In this document: piece after piece, positions 1-7,596 of the stretch | Layout: each line of letters opens with the position of its first letter | Numbering within the stretch: the first letter of the stretch is position 1 | Source of the DNA: Halolamina pelagica | GTDB lineage: Archaea > Halobacteriota > Halobacteria > Halobacteriales > Haloferacaceae | Length of the DNA stretch: 64,000 nucleotides | Direction: 5' to 3' | Assembly: GCF_900115675.1 (NCBI RefSeq) | Contig: NZ_FOXI01000004.1 | Location: 1-64,000 of the forward strand | Translations under genes and position numbers: made by a program | Notes under the pieces: generated by a model | What the model saw: the letters and a program-made list of their open reading frames with translations, nothing else | Databases searched by the model: none | What the model was told of the DNA's origin: nothing

Positions 1-1
1 C

Positions 2-352
2 TACCTGCTCGACGAGCCCTCCGCCCACCTCGACGTGGAGCAGCGCGTGCAGGCCACCTCGGCCATCCGACGCTACACCGAGAACCACGACGCGACGGCG
101 ATGGTCATCGACCACGACATCTACATGATCGACCTGCTGTCGGACCGCCTGATGGTGTTCGACGGCGAACCCGCCCAGCACGGGACGGCCCGGCCCGCCC
201 AGGAGATGCGCGCCGGGATGAACGACTTCCTCGCGGATCTGGAGATCACGTTCCGCCGCGACGAGCGAACGGGTCGCCCGCGGATCAACAAGCCGGACAG
301 CCAGAAGGACCGCGAGCAGAAGCGGGCAGGCGAGTACTACTACTCGAACTGA
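2..352 (+). CDS. rli1: Ribosome recycling ATPase ABCE1/Rli1, C-terminal part
   Basis: This is the 3' end of a gene that begins before the window. The first residues read YLLDEPSAHLDVEQR, the Walker B plus D-loop of the second ABC domain of ABCE1 (RNase L inhibitor), followed by the H-switch region (VIDHDIYMIDLLSDRLMVFDGEP). The C-terminal GMNDFLADLEITFRRDERTGRPRINKPDSQKDREQK is also typical of the family. ABCE1 splits ribosomes after termination and normally carries two N-terminal 4Fe-4S clusters, which would lie upstream and cannot be seen here. The open frame runs from the window edge to TGA at 350-352. The identification is firm because the DEPSAHLD signature is nearly unique to this protein. 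Confidence 0.93.
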   Translation, partial: YLLDEPSAHLDVEQRVQATSAIRRYTENHDATAMVIDHDIYMIDLLSDRLMVFDGEPAQHGTARPAQEMRAGMNDFLADLEITFRRDERTGRPRINKPDSQKDREQKRAGEYYYSN

Positions 353-412
353 CCGCGCCGCCCGTTTTCCGGAACCGCCCGGCTATAACTCCGCCCGCCC
401 GTAGCAACGGGT

Positions 413-1291
413 ATGCTCCGTCTCGCCGTCGCCACCCAACAGGAGACGTTCGAACGCATCCGCGACCCACTCGCGGACCGCGGAATCGAGGTCGTCCCCG
501 TCCGGGCCAGCGAACGGACGCTCTCGCTCTCCGATTCCGACCTCCCGAGCGTCGACGCCGGCCTCGTTTTCCCCTCCCGCCTGATGGAGGGCGGCGCCGT
601 CGCCGCCGCGCTCGACGTTCCCTGGGTGAACGACCGCGAGGCGATCCTCACCTCCCGCAACAAGGCGGAGGTCCTCGCCGCCCTCTCCGCGGCCAACATC
701 CCCGTCCCCGAGACCACGCTCGTCTCCAACCCCGTCGACGACGACGCCGTCGCCGCCGCGGCCGAGGACCTGCAGGCTCGCGCCGCGGTCGACTCGCTCG
801 TCGTCAAGCCGAACTCCACCACCCGCGGCGTCGGCGTCGCCCGCGCCGACGACCCGGACTCGTTACTGGGCGTGACCGACTACCTCGACCTCGTCCACGA
901 CTTCCGGGCCACCGGCGACCGCTCGTACCTGTTGCAGGAGTACCTCCCCGACGCGCGGGACTACCGCGCGATGATCGTCGACGGCGAGTACGCCGGCGCC
1001 GTCGAGCGCCGGCTCCCCGAGGCGGAGACGGACGCGGGCAAGTGGAAGCACAACGTCCACCGCGGCGCGGTCGCTGAGGGGATCTCGCTCCCCACGGAGG
1101 CCCGCGACCTCGCCGAACGGGCGGCCGCGGTGCTGGGGATCGACTACCTCGGCGTCGATCTGCTGGAGACGGAGGATCGGCTGGTGGTGAACGAAACTAA
1201 CGCGCGCCCGACGGTCGACGACGCCACGAAGTACGAGCCGGGGTTCTACGACCGGCTGGCGTCGCTGATCCGGCAGACTGCGGAGGCGTGA
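413..1291 (+). CDS. RimK-type ATP-grasp ligase
   Basis: A 292-residue protein with ATP-grasp architecture. A pre-ATP-grasp N-terminal domain (about 1-100) holds a SRNKAEVLAALSAANIPVPET motif. It is followed by the ATP-binding lobes with VVKPNSTTRGVGV (about 125-140), LLQEYLP and the metal-binding segment YLGVDLLETEDRLVVNETNARP near the C-terminus. This pattern matches the RimK/LysX group, which joins a carboxylate to an amine using ATP. Members add Glu to proteins, coenzyme F420 or tetrahydromethanopterin, or act on the lysine/arginine carrier protein. The sequence does not reveal the substrate. ATG start with no long leader. It is transcribed in the same direction as rli1 with a 60-bp gap, so linkage is possible but not shown. 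Confidence 0.82.
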   Translation: MLRLAVATQQETFERIRDPLADRGIEVVPVRASERTLSLSDSDLPSVDAGLVFPSRLMEGGAVAAALDVPWVNDREAILTSRNKAEVLAALSAANIPVPETTLVSNPVDDDAVAAAAEDLQARAAVDSLVVKPNSTTRGVGVARADDPDSLLGVTDYLDLVHDFRATGDRSYLLQEYLPDARDYRAMIVDGEYAGAVERRLPEAETDAGKWKHNVHRGAVAEGISLPTEARDLAERAAAVLGIDYLGVDLLETEDRLVVNETNARPTVDDATKYEPGFYDRLASLIRQTAEA

Positions 1292-1297
1292 AGCCCG

Positions 1298-1639
1298 CTA
1301 GGAGAGGTCGATGTCGGCGGCGTCGTCGAGCTTCTCGAAACTGACCTCCAGCACGCCGTTGTTGAACGTCGCCTCGGCGCTGTGCTCGTCGACGCGGGTC
1401 GGGAGTCGCACCCGCTCGCGGTACTCGCCGGCCTCGACGGTCAGCGTCTCGCCGTCGCACTGCAGCGAGATCTCCTCCTTGCTCGCGCCGGGAAGGTCCG
1501 CGACGAGGCGGAGTTCGTCGCCCTCGTCGAAGGCGTCGACGTGGGCGTCGCCGTCGCTCCCCTCCCGACTGCCCCCCATCATCCGCTCGATCTCGTCGAA
1601 GATGTCGCCGAACGGGTCTTCGCGGTCATCCCTACGCAT
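1298..1639 (-). CDS. Hsp20/alpha-crystallin family small heat-shock protein
   Basis: A 113-residue protein. A short acidic N-terminus (MRRDDREDPFGDIFDEIERMMGG) is followed by an alpha-crystallin domain: DELRLVADLPGASKEEISLQCDGETLTVEAGEYRERVRLP and then the closing strand FNNGVLEVSFEKL, which carries the family's N-G-V-L-E motif. Small heat-shock proteins bind unfolding polypeptides without ATP. The ATG at 1639 was chosen because it gives the usual family N-terminus. The frame stays open upstream to about 2125 but there it runs antisense to pgk. Convergent with the ATP-grasp gene (6-bp gap) and divergent from pgk. The C-terminus lacks a clear IXI motif, ending ADIDLS. Confidence 0.88.
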   Translation of the reverse strand: MRRDDREDPFGDIFDEIERMMGGSREGSDGDAHVDAFDEGDELRLVADLPGASKEEISLQCDGETLTVEAGEYRERVRLPTRVDEHSAEATFNNGVLEVSFEKLDDAADIDLS

Positions 1640-1766
1640 GGGACGGGATAGGCTAGCACCGCTCAAAAGCCTTCTGTCGGTGGCTATCTCGTTCCCGTGC
1701 CGGGATCTCGTCGGTCGCCGACGGAACCGGTCGGTTTGAAGTGTGACTGGCCCAAACCGCGCGACG

Positions 1767-3005
1767 ATGGCTTCTTTCGCGACGCTCGATGCGTTCGCCG
1801 AGCGGTTCTCGGAGGCTCGGGTGCTCGTCCGTCTCGACCTCAACTCGCCGATCGAGGACGGAACCGTCCAGGACAACCGCCGGTTCGAGCGCCACGCCCG
1901 CACCGTCTCGGAGCTGGCCGCCGCCGGCCACCGGGTGATCTGTCTGGCCCACCAGGGTCGCCCCGGCCGCGACGACTTCACCCACCTCGACCAGCACGCC
2001 GGGGTACTGAGCGACCACCTCGACCGCGAGGTCCAGTACGTCGACGACATCCGCGGCGAGACCGCGATCGACGCGATCGGCGACGCCGCCCCCGGCGAGG
2101 TGCTGCTGCTCGACAACGTCCGCATGCACGACGACGAACTCGCCGATCGGGAGCCGGCGGAGCACGCCGACTCCGAGCTGGTTCAGCGGCTCGCTGACGC
2201 CGCCGACGCGTACGTGAACGACGCCTACTCGGCGGCCCACCGCGGCCACGCCTCGCTGGTCGGTTTCCCGTACGTTCTCCCCGCCTACGCCGGCCGGGTG
2301 ATGGAGACGGAGTACGAGGCCAACTCCGCGATCGCCACCCGGGAGTTCGACGGGCAGGTGACGATGGTCGTCGGCGGGACGAAAGCCACCGACGTGATCC
2401 AGGTGATGGACGCCATCGGCGACAAGGTCGACGCGTTCTGTCTGGGCGGCATCGCGGGCGAGCTGTTCCTCCGGGCGGCGGGCCACCCAGTCGGCCACGA
2501 CGTGGGCGAGGGCGACCGCTTCGACGAGCAGTGGGAGCGCAACGAGGCGACGATCCGGGACGTGCTCGACGCCCGGGGCGACCAGATCCACCTGCCGCTG
2601 GATCTGGCCTACGAGGACGAGTACGACCAACGCGCCGAGATCACGCTCTGGGAGATCGACGAGAAGTCCACGCCGTTCCTCGACGTGGGCGGCGAGACTG
2701 TCGACGCCTACCGCGACATCGTCGCCGACAGCGAGGCGGTGTTCGTGAAGGGCGCGCTGGGCGTGTTCGAGGACGAGCGCTTCGCCGACGGCACCGTCGG
2801 GGTGCTCGAGGAGATCGCCGAGACCGACTGCTTCTCGGTCGTCGGCGGCGGCGACACCTCGCGGGCGATCGGGATGTACGGGCTGGACGAGGCCGACTTC
2901 TCGCACGTCTCCATCGCCGGCGGCGCGTACATCCGCGCGCTCACGGGCGAGCCGCTGGTCGCCGTCGAGACGCTGGCGAACTGTCGCCCGAAAACGGAAG
3001 CGTAG
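1767..3005 (+). CDS. pgk: Phosphoglycerate kinase
   Basis: Converts 1,3-bisphosphoglycerate and ADP to 3-phosphoglycerate and ATP, or the reverse in gluconeogenesis. The 412-residue protein shows the N-terminal substrate-binding segment VLVRLDLNSPIEDG and DNRRFERHARTV, LAHQGRPG, LLLDNVRMHDDE, and the C-terminal nucleotide-binding FVKGALGVFEDERFADGT and VVGGGDTSRAIG. The ATG at 1767 gives a normal N-terminus; a GTG 24 bases earlier is in frame but less likely. The gene is convergent with the GAPDH gene, their stops 9 bases apart, so two consecutive enzymes of lower glycolysis/gluconeogenesis sit tail to tail. About 130 bp separate it from the divergent hsp20 start. Confidence 0.95.
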   Translation: MASFATLDAFAERFSEARVLVRLDLNSPIEDGTVQDNRRFERHARTVSELAAAGHRVICLAHQGRPGRDDFTHLDQHAGVLSDHLDREVQYVDDIRGETAIDAIGDAAPGEVLLLDNVRMHDDELADREPAEHADSELVQRLADAADAYVNDAYSAAHRGHASLVGFPYVLPAYAGRVMETEYEANSAIATREFDGQVTMVVGGTKATDVIQVMDAIGDKVDAFCLGGIAGELFLRAAGHPVGHDVGEGDRFDEQWERNEATIRDVLDARGDQIHLPLDLAYEDEYDQRAEITLWEIDEKSTPFLDVGGETVDAYRDIVADSEAVFVKGALGVFEDERFADGTVGVLEEIAETDCFSVVGGGDTSRAIGMYGLDEADFSHVSIAGGAYIRALTGEPLVAVETLANCRPKTEA

Positions 3006-3014
3006 CCGGCGGCG

Positions 3015-4040
3015 TTACAGGTCGCGGCCGAGCCCCATCCCGAGGGTCTCGTTGGTCGTCGCGATGCTCTCGGCCTTGCTCGCCGAGTCCGTGATCGCGC
3101 GGATCGCGTCGACGTTCTCGGCCACCACGTCGGACTCCTGATGGATCGCCTGGAACAGGTAGAGGTCGTTGCCCCGCATCGCGATCGACTCGTCCCAGAT
3201 GCAGTTCTCCCAGACGTCGCCGCGGGACCGCCCGGCGTCGAGCGCGAACTGTTTGAGCTTCCCGGCGCCGTCGATCCCCGCCGACTCGGGGATCAGGAAC
3301 AGCCGGGACTCCTCGGCCAGCAGGTCGCGAACCTCGTCGGCGTCCACGTCGCTCTCGAGCGTGACGTTGACCGAGTGCATGTGCATCAGCGTCGCCGGCA
3401 CCTTCAGCCCGAGCGTGTCGATCGCGAGGTCGGGGAAGATGGTCTTCACGTCCGGCCCGTGGTGGCTCGGCAGCGAGACGGGGTCCGGGAGGATGTCGTC
3501 GATGGGACCGCGGCCGGTTTGACCGGGGTCGCCGCCGCGGCGCACCAGCGTCACGCGGGCCTTCTCGACGCCGTACTCCTCCTGGAGCGGCGCCATCAGG
3601 CGGGAGAGCCCGGTCGTGTTGCAGGAGACCACGCGGACGTGGTCGGCGCCGACTGCGTCCTCGAAGTTCGCGCGGGCGTTGAACGACGTGTCGGCCACGT
3701 CGGCGTCCTCGCCGCCCTGGTAGATCGCGGGGGTGTCGTGGGCCTCGTACACCTCGCGGTTCTGGGCGCCGATGCCGCTGGGCGTGGCGTCGACGATCAC
3801 GTCCGCGGTCTCGACGAGGTCGTCGAGGTCGCCCGCGACGGGGATGCCGGCCTCGTCGAACAGGTCGCGGCGCTCGTCGACGGCCGCGTAGAGGTCGTAC
3901 CCCTTCGCCACGGCGGTCTCGGCCTCGAAGTTGGGCGAGGTCTTGGCGACCCCGACGACATCCATGTCCCGCTGTGCGACGACCGCGTCGGCGACGCGTT
4001 TCCCGATCGTGCCGTAGCCGACTACTCCGACCTGGGTCAT
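3015..4040 (-). CDS. gap: Archaeal type II glyceraldehyde-3-phosphate dehydrogenase
   Basis: A 341-residue protein starting [20 protein letters not shown], a Rossmann nucleotide-binding motif characteristic of the archaeal (type II) GAPDH. The catalytic cysteine lies in [11 protein letters not shown] (Cys140). [11 protein letters not shown] and [21 protein letters not shown] are further archaeal GAPDH blocks. It interconverts glyceraldehyde-3-phosphate and 1,3-bisphosphoglycerate with NAD(P). Haloarchaea may have both a bacterial-type glycolytic and an archaeal-type gluconeogenic enzyme, and this is the archaeal type. Its convergence with pgk fits a shared pathway, though the opposite strands mean it is not one operon. 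Confidence 0.95.
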   Translation of the reverse strand: MTQVGVVGYGTIGKRVADAVVAQRDMDVVGVAKTSPNFEAETAVAKGYDLYAAVDERRDLFDEAGIPVAGDLDDLVETADVIVDATPSGIGAQNREVYEAHDTPAIYQGGEDADVADTSFNARANFEDAVGADHVRVVSCNTTGLSRLMAPLQEEYGVEKARVTLVRRGGDPGQTGRGPIDDILPDPVSLPSHHGPDVKTIFPDLAIDTLGLKVPATLMHMHSVNVTLESDVDADEVRDLLAEESRLFLIPESAGIDGAGKLKQFALDAGRSRGDVWENCIWDESIAMRGNDLYLFQAIHQESDVVAENVDAIRAITDSASKAESIATTNETLGMGLGRDL

Positions 4041-4101
4041 GCCCGTAGATGGGGGCGCTCACCGATAAGTAGGCGGCGGTTCACTCGCGGCTCCGGCCCG
4101 G

Positions 4102-4506
4102 CTACGCGCCCGTGTGTGAGTCGATCAGCTGCCGGATCCGTGACTCCTCCTGCATCCCGACCAGCCGTTCGACGGGCTCGCCGTCGGCGAACAGCACCAT
4201 CGTCGGCACCCCGGGGACGCCGTACTCGCCGGCCAGCTGCTGGTTGGCGTCGACGTCGACCTTCGCGACCGCGGCATCGGTCTCCGCGGCGATCGTCTCG
4301 ACGACCGGCTCGAGCATCTGGCACGGCCCACACCAGTCCGCGTAGAAGTCGACCAGGACGACGCCGTGCTCGTCGGTCGTCGACTGGAGGTCGTCGACGC
4401 CGGCGACCGGGATCGGCTCCTCGGGGCTCTCGGCTGCTTCCTTTTGGGCTCGTTCCTGGAGCTCTTCGAGTTTCTGCTCGCGGATCGCTTCGATGTCGTC
4501 CGCCAT
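4102..4506 (-). CDS. Thioredoxin
   Basis: A 134-residue thioredoxin-fold protein with the active-site DFYADWCGPCQ (Cys59 and Cys62) and the cis-proline segment VPGVPTMVLFADGEPVERLVG. It has a roughly 40-residue acidic N-terminal extension beginning MADDIEAIREQKLEELQE, a start seen in haloarchaeal thioredoxins. ATG at 4506 was chosen over the in-frame ATG at 4533. A TATA-like AT-rich stretch (about 4536-4549) would put a transcription start near 4510-4520, which favours the shorter form. It lies 93 bases downstream of the rhodanese gene on the same strand, suggesting a small sulfur/thiol redox unit. Confidence 0.88.
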   Translation of the reverse strand: MADDIEAIREQKLEELQERAQKEAAESPEEPIPVAGVDDLQSTTDEHGVVLVDFYADWCGPCQMLEPVVETIAAETDAAVAKVDVDANQQLAGEYGVPGVPTMVLFADGEPVERLVGMQEESRIRQLIDSHTGA

Positions 4507-4598
4507 ACCCACCAGTTCGGGCTCGACCGACATAGGTGTTTTGTAGCTATCGACCAATACTCTCCGGTAGAAACGGCTCCTTCGGCGACGATTCCCGC

Positions 4599-4940
4599 TT
4601 ACGCCGTCGCGACCGTTCCCGCCGTCGCAGCGTCCCAGTTCTCGATCCCGCCGCGCATCGCCTTCGCGTCGAACCCGAGTTCTCGGAGGCGTTCGGCGGC
4701 GACAGCGGCGGTCGACCCGCTGAAACAGACGACGGCGATCTCCCGGTCTTCGGGGAGATCGTCGGCCGAGACATCGAGGCCGATGAAGTTCTCCCCCTTG
4801 AGCTGATCGTAGATCGGGAGGCTGTGGCTCCCCTCGATGTGGGACTCCTCGTAGCTGTAGGTCGGGCGGATGTCGAGGACGTACAGGTCGTCGCCGGCGC
4901 GCTCGCGAACCGATTCGGCGCCGATCACAGTATTGCTCAT
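4599..4940 (-). CDS. Rhodanese-like sulfurtransferase domain protein
   Basis: A single-domain rhodanese of 113 residues. YVLDIRPTYSYEESHIEGSHSLPI is the CH2A-like entry motif. The active-site loop is VVCFSGSTAAVAAERL with the presumptive sulfur-carrying Cys72, and the protein closes with the usual AMRGGIENW. Such proteins move sulfane sulfur or act in thiol signalling. The ATG at 4940 gives the standard length; the antisense frame stays open far upstream across the aminopeptidase gene but that is a shadow. Divergent from the M29-like aminopeptidase with 120 bp between starts. Thioredoxin follows downstream. Confidence 0.88.
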   Translation of the reverse strand: MSNTVIGAESVRERAGDDLYVLDIRPTYSYEESHIEGSHSLPIYDQLKGENFIGLDVSADDLPEDREIAVVCFSGSTAAVAAERLRELGFDAKAMRGGIENWDAATAGTVATA

Positions 4941-5060
4941 TATATACAATACCAATACCTCGTGGCTTATGAATCCTCCGTGGAACGCGCTCTCACGGGA
5001 CACCCGGGTCCGCGGCGCGTCGTCGCAAGACCTATTCGGATCTCCGGTGAATCCCGGGCC

Positions 5061-6005
5061 ATGGCCGATCTCAGAACTGCCGCGGCGACGGCGATCCACC
5101 AGTGTCTCGACCTCGGAGCCGAGGAGTCGATCGCGATCGTCACCGACGACGAGCGCCGCGCCATCGCGGAGGCGCTCTACGAGGTAGCCGCCGAGACGAC
5201 CGCCGACGCGACGTTCGTCCAGTACCCGCCCGGCGACCAGCACGGGCAGGAGCCCCCGAAGCCGGTCGCGGCGGCGATGGAGAGCGCCGACGCCTTCCTC
5301 GCGCCGACGACGCGCAGCCTCTCGCACACCCGCGCCCGCTCGGCCGCCTGCGAGGCGGGCGCCCGCGGCGCGACGCTGCCGGGCATCACCGAGCAGGTGA
5401 TGGTCGCCGGCCTCGACGCCGACTACGAAACCATCGCGAGCCACTGCGAGGACGTGCTCGAACAGGTCCGGGACGCCGACCAGGTTCGGGTCACCAGCCC
5501 CGCCGGCACCGACATCACCTTCGCCGTCGACGACCGCGAGTGGCACGAGGACACCGGGATGATCCGGGATCCGGGGAGCTTCTCGAACCTTCCGGCGGGC
5601 GAGGTGTTCGTCGCGCCCGCGGACGCGAACGGGACGTTCGTCGTCGACGGGACGATGATGCCCCACGGGCTGCTGACCGAGGAGCAGGAACTCAGCTTCG
5701 AGGTCGAGGACGGCCACGTCACCGACATCTCGGACGACTCCGTGCGCGAGGACGTGGAGGCGGCCCGCGCCGAGGTCGGCGACGCCGCCACCAACCTCGC
5801 GGAACTCGGCATCGGCACCAACGTCGGCGTCACGGAACTGGTCGGCTCGGTCCTGCTCGACGAGAAGGCCGCGGGCACCGTCCACATCGCGATCGGCGAC
5901 AACGCCTCGATCGGCGGCGACACCGAGGCGCCGATCCACCTCGACGGGATCCTTCGGTCGCCGACGGTGTACGCGGACGGCGACGAAATCAGCCTGCCCG
6001 AGTGA
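5061..6005 (+). CDS. M29-like (aminopeptidase T-type) aminopeptidase
   Basis: A 314-residue protein resembling the thermophilic leucyl aminopeptidase/M29 group. The C-terminal half contains the recognisable blocks NLPAGEVFVAPADANGTFVVDGTM, NLAELGIGTNVGVTELVGSVLLDEKAAGTVHIAIGDN and PIHLDGILRSPTVYADG, which include the Glu/His/Asp metal-ligand positions of the family. It is shorter than the roughly 400-residue bacterial enzymes, as is common in haloarchaeal homologues. It probably removes N-terminal residues from peptides in the cytoplasm. The upstream part of the open frame overlaps the rhodanese and thioredoxin genes and is not coding; MADLRTAAATAIHQCLDLG is the natural start. Confidence 0.8.
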   Translation: MADLRTAAATAIHQCLDLGAEESIAIVTDDERRAIAEALYEVAAETTADATFVQYPPGDQHGQEPPKPVAAAMESADAFLAPTTRSLSHTRARSAACEAGARGATLPGITEQVMVAGLDADYETIASHCEDVLEQVRDADQVRVTSPAGTDITFAVDDREWHEDTGMIRDPGSFSNLPAGEVFVAPADANGTFVVDGTMMPHGLLTEEQELSFEVEDGHVTDISDDSVREDVEAARAEVGDAATNLAELGIGTNVGVTELVGSVLLDEKAAGTVHIAIGDNASIGGDTEAPIHLDGILRSPTVYADGDEISLPE

Positions 6006-6030
6006 GCGACCGGCGCGGTTGTTCGGTTAC

Positions 6031-6140
6031 CGGTCGCTCGCCGTGTTTCGGTTCTCCACAGTCACGGCAACGGATCCGGGCGACCGACACGGTGGTCGGT
6101 CGCGGTCGCTCGCCGTGATTGGTTCTACACAGTCACGGCA
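6031..6140. repeat. Two 38/39-nt direct repeats in a convergent spacer
   Basis: Positions 6031-6069 and 6103-6140 are near-identical, starting CGGTCGCTCGCCGTG and ending CACAGTCACGGCA, with three differences including one 1-base gap. They lie in the 190-bp spacer between the converging aminopeptidase and HMG-CoA synthase genes. I see no gene in the spacer. The repeats contribute AGTCACGGC arms that can pair with the GCCGTGACT at 6183-6191. Confidence 0.75.
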
Positions 6141-6175
6141 TGGGTTCGGCTGCTGCGACACGGAGGTCGCAGCAG

Positions 6176-6190
6176 GTCACGCGCCGTGAC
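6176..6190. terminator. Hairpin at the 3' end of HMG-CoA synthase gene
   Basis: GTCACG-CGC-CGTGAC forms a perfect 6-bp stem six bases beyond the stop of the HMG-CoA synthase gene. It could help end transcription from either converging gene. No strong T-run follows, so a terminator role is inferred from position. Confidence 0.35.
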
Positions 6191-6195
6191 TGGTG

Positions 6196-7533
6196 TTACT
6201 CCACGTACTCGTAGAGTCGCTCGTTCATCCGGCCGCGGCCCGCGAACACGAACTCGTTTTCGGGGGTCGTGAACTCCTCGACGTCGACGGTCATGTCGTG
6301 GTTGTGGGCGTCGTGGATCTGCTCGTACTCCTCGAAGTCGAGGTCGTAGCGCTGTTCGAGCTGTTCGTCGATGTTCAGCTGGTCGATCTCCTCGCGCCAG
6401 TCGTCGGCGACGGTCTCGGCGTGGATCTCGGCCTGTGCGCCGGAGCCGTAGGAGCCGACGAGGAGCTTCTCCCCGGCGAGGTCCCGACCCTCCTCGGCGG
6501 CGGCCTTCAGCGTGCTCGCGCGGGCGACGTGGACCGAGCCGGTGTACCAGTTCCCGACCTCCCGGGCGATCGACAGCGTCGGCTCGATGGTGTCGGCGTA
6601 CCACGACTGGTACTTGTCAGTGCGTTTGAGCTTGTCCATGTACTCCTGGATCGCCTCCTCGTAGGCGTCCCAGTCCTCGTACTCTCCCTCGCGGGGCTGG
6701 CGGCCGATCTCGCCGGCGAGCTCGTCCTCGATCTCCGTGTCGCGGATCATGTGCCGGTAGCCCAGCAGACCCGCCTTCCGGACCATCCCCGGGAACGGCG
6801 TGTGGAACGGGATGTACGCGAAGTCGTCGGGGTGCATGTCCCACGCGACGGACTCGAAGTCCTCGACGGCCTCGCGCATCCGCGCGAGGTACACCTGCAT
6901 CGAGCGCTTGCCGTCGACGCTCGGGAACTGCTGGTTCGGCTTGAGGAAGTCCGTCTCGTCGGCGCTGCCGTAGCCCTGCTCGGTCGAGAGCTCCACGAGG
7001 CTCGGGTCCTCGGTGATCAGCATCGCGACCGCGCCGGCGCCCTGGGTCGCCTCGCCGCTGGAGCCCCGGGCGTACAGCGCGGTGTCGGTGGCGATCACGA
7101 GCGCGGACCGCCCGCGGTTCCGGCCGGCCTTGATCCAGTTGTACGCGTCGTCGATCGACTGCGTGCCGGAGATGCAGGCGAACTTCCGCTCGCCCTTGTT
7201 GGCGTGGTGGAAGTCGCCGTCGTACACGTCCTCGAGACAGCCCGCGATGTACGTCGAGACGGGCTTGGAGTTGTCGAACGCGGACTCGGTGGCCACGTCG
7301 ATGCGCCCGATGTCCTCGGGCTCCAGCCCCTCGCGGTCCATCAGGCGCTTGGCCGCGTTGGCGCCCATCGTGACGATGTCCTCGTACGCGTCCGGGAACG
7401 AGGAGTTCACCAGGCCCAGCCCCTTCCGGTACTTGTCCGGGTCTTCGTCCTTCTCCGGGGCGAACGTGCCCGGGAGATCGAGTTTGGTCTTGCCCGCCCA
7501 GATCTCGACAGCGTCGATGCCCACCGTGGTCAT
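6196..7533 (-). CDS. hmgB: Hydroxymethylglutaryl-CoA synthase
   Basis: Condenses acetyl-CoA with acetoacetyl-CoA to HMG-CoA, the first committed step of the mevalonate pathway that supplies archaeal isoprenoid lipids. The 445-residue thiolase-fold protein shows the catalytic triad: Glu83 in VATESAFDNSKP, Cys120 in FACISGTQS and His244 in IPFHTPFPGMVRKAG. N-terminus MTTVGIDAVEIW is canonical. A TATA-like AAATAG sequence lies about 28 bases upstream of the ATG, compatible with a leaderless transcript. Convergent with the aminopeptidase and preceded by the surface-protein locus on the same strand with a 63-bp gap. Confidence 0.95.
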   Translation of the reverse strand: MTTVGIDAVEIWAGKTKLDLPGTFAPEKDEDPDKYRKGLGLVNSSFPDAYEDIVTMGANAAKRLMDREGLEPEDIGRIDVATESAFDNSKPVSTYIAGCLEDVYDGDFHHANKGERKFACISGTQSIDDAYNWIKAGRNRGRSALVIATDTALYARGSSGEATQGAGAVAMLITEDPSLVELSTEQGYGSADETDFLKPNQQFPSVDGKRSMQVYLARMREAVEDFESVAWDMHPDDFAYIPFHTPFPGMVRKAGLLGYRHMIRDTEIEDELAGEIGRQPREGEYEDWDAYEEAIQEYMDKLKRTDKYQSWYADTIEPTLSIAREVGNWYTGSVHVARASTLKAAAEEGRDLAGEKLLVGSYGSGAQAEIHAETVADDWREEIDQLNIDEQLEQRYDLDFEEYEQIHDAHNHDMTVDVEEFTTPENEFVFAGRGRMNERLYEYVE

Positions 7534-7596
7534 GGTGCCGAATGGGTCGGTTGGCTATTTGGGTTTGTCGATAAGGGTTACGTCGTGTGTCGAAAT

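Noticed and set aside
1743-1766. Longer pgk start at GTG 1743
   Set aside because: Adds eight residues not typical of the family; ATG at 1767 gives the normal N-terminus.
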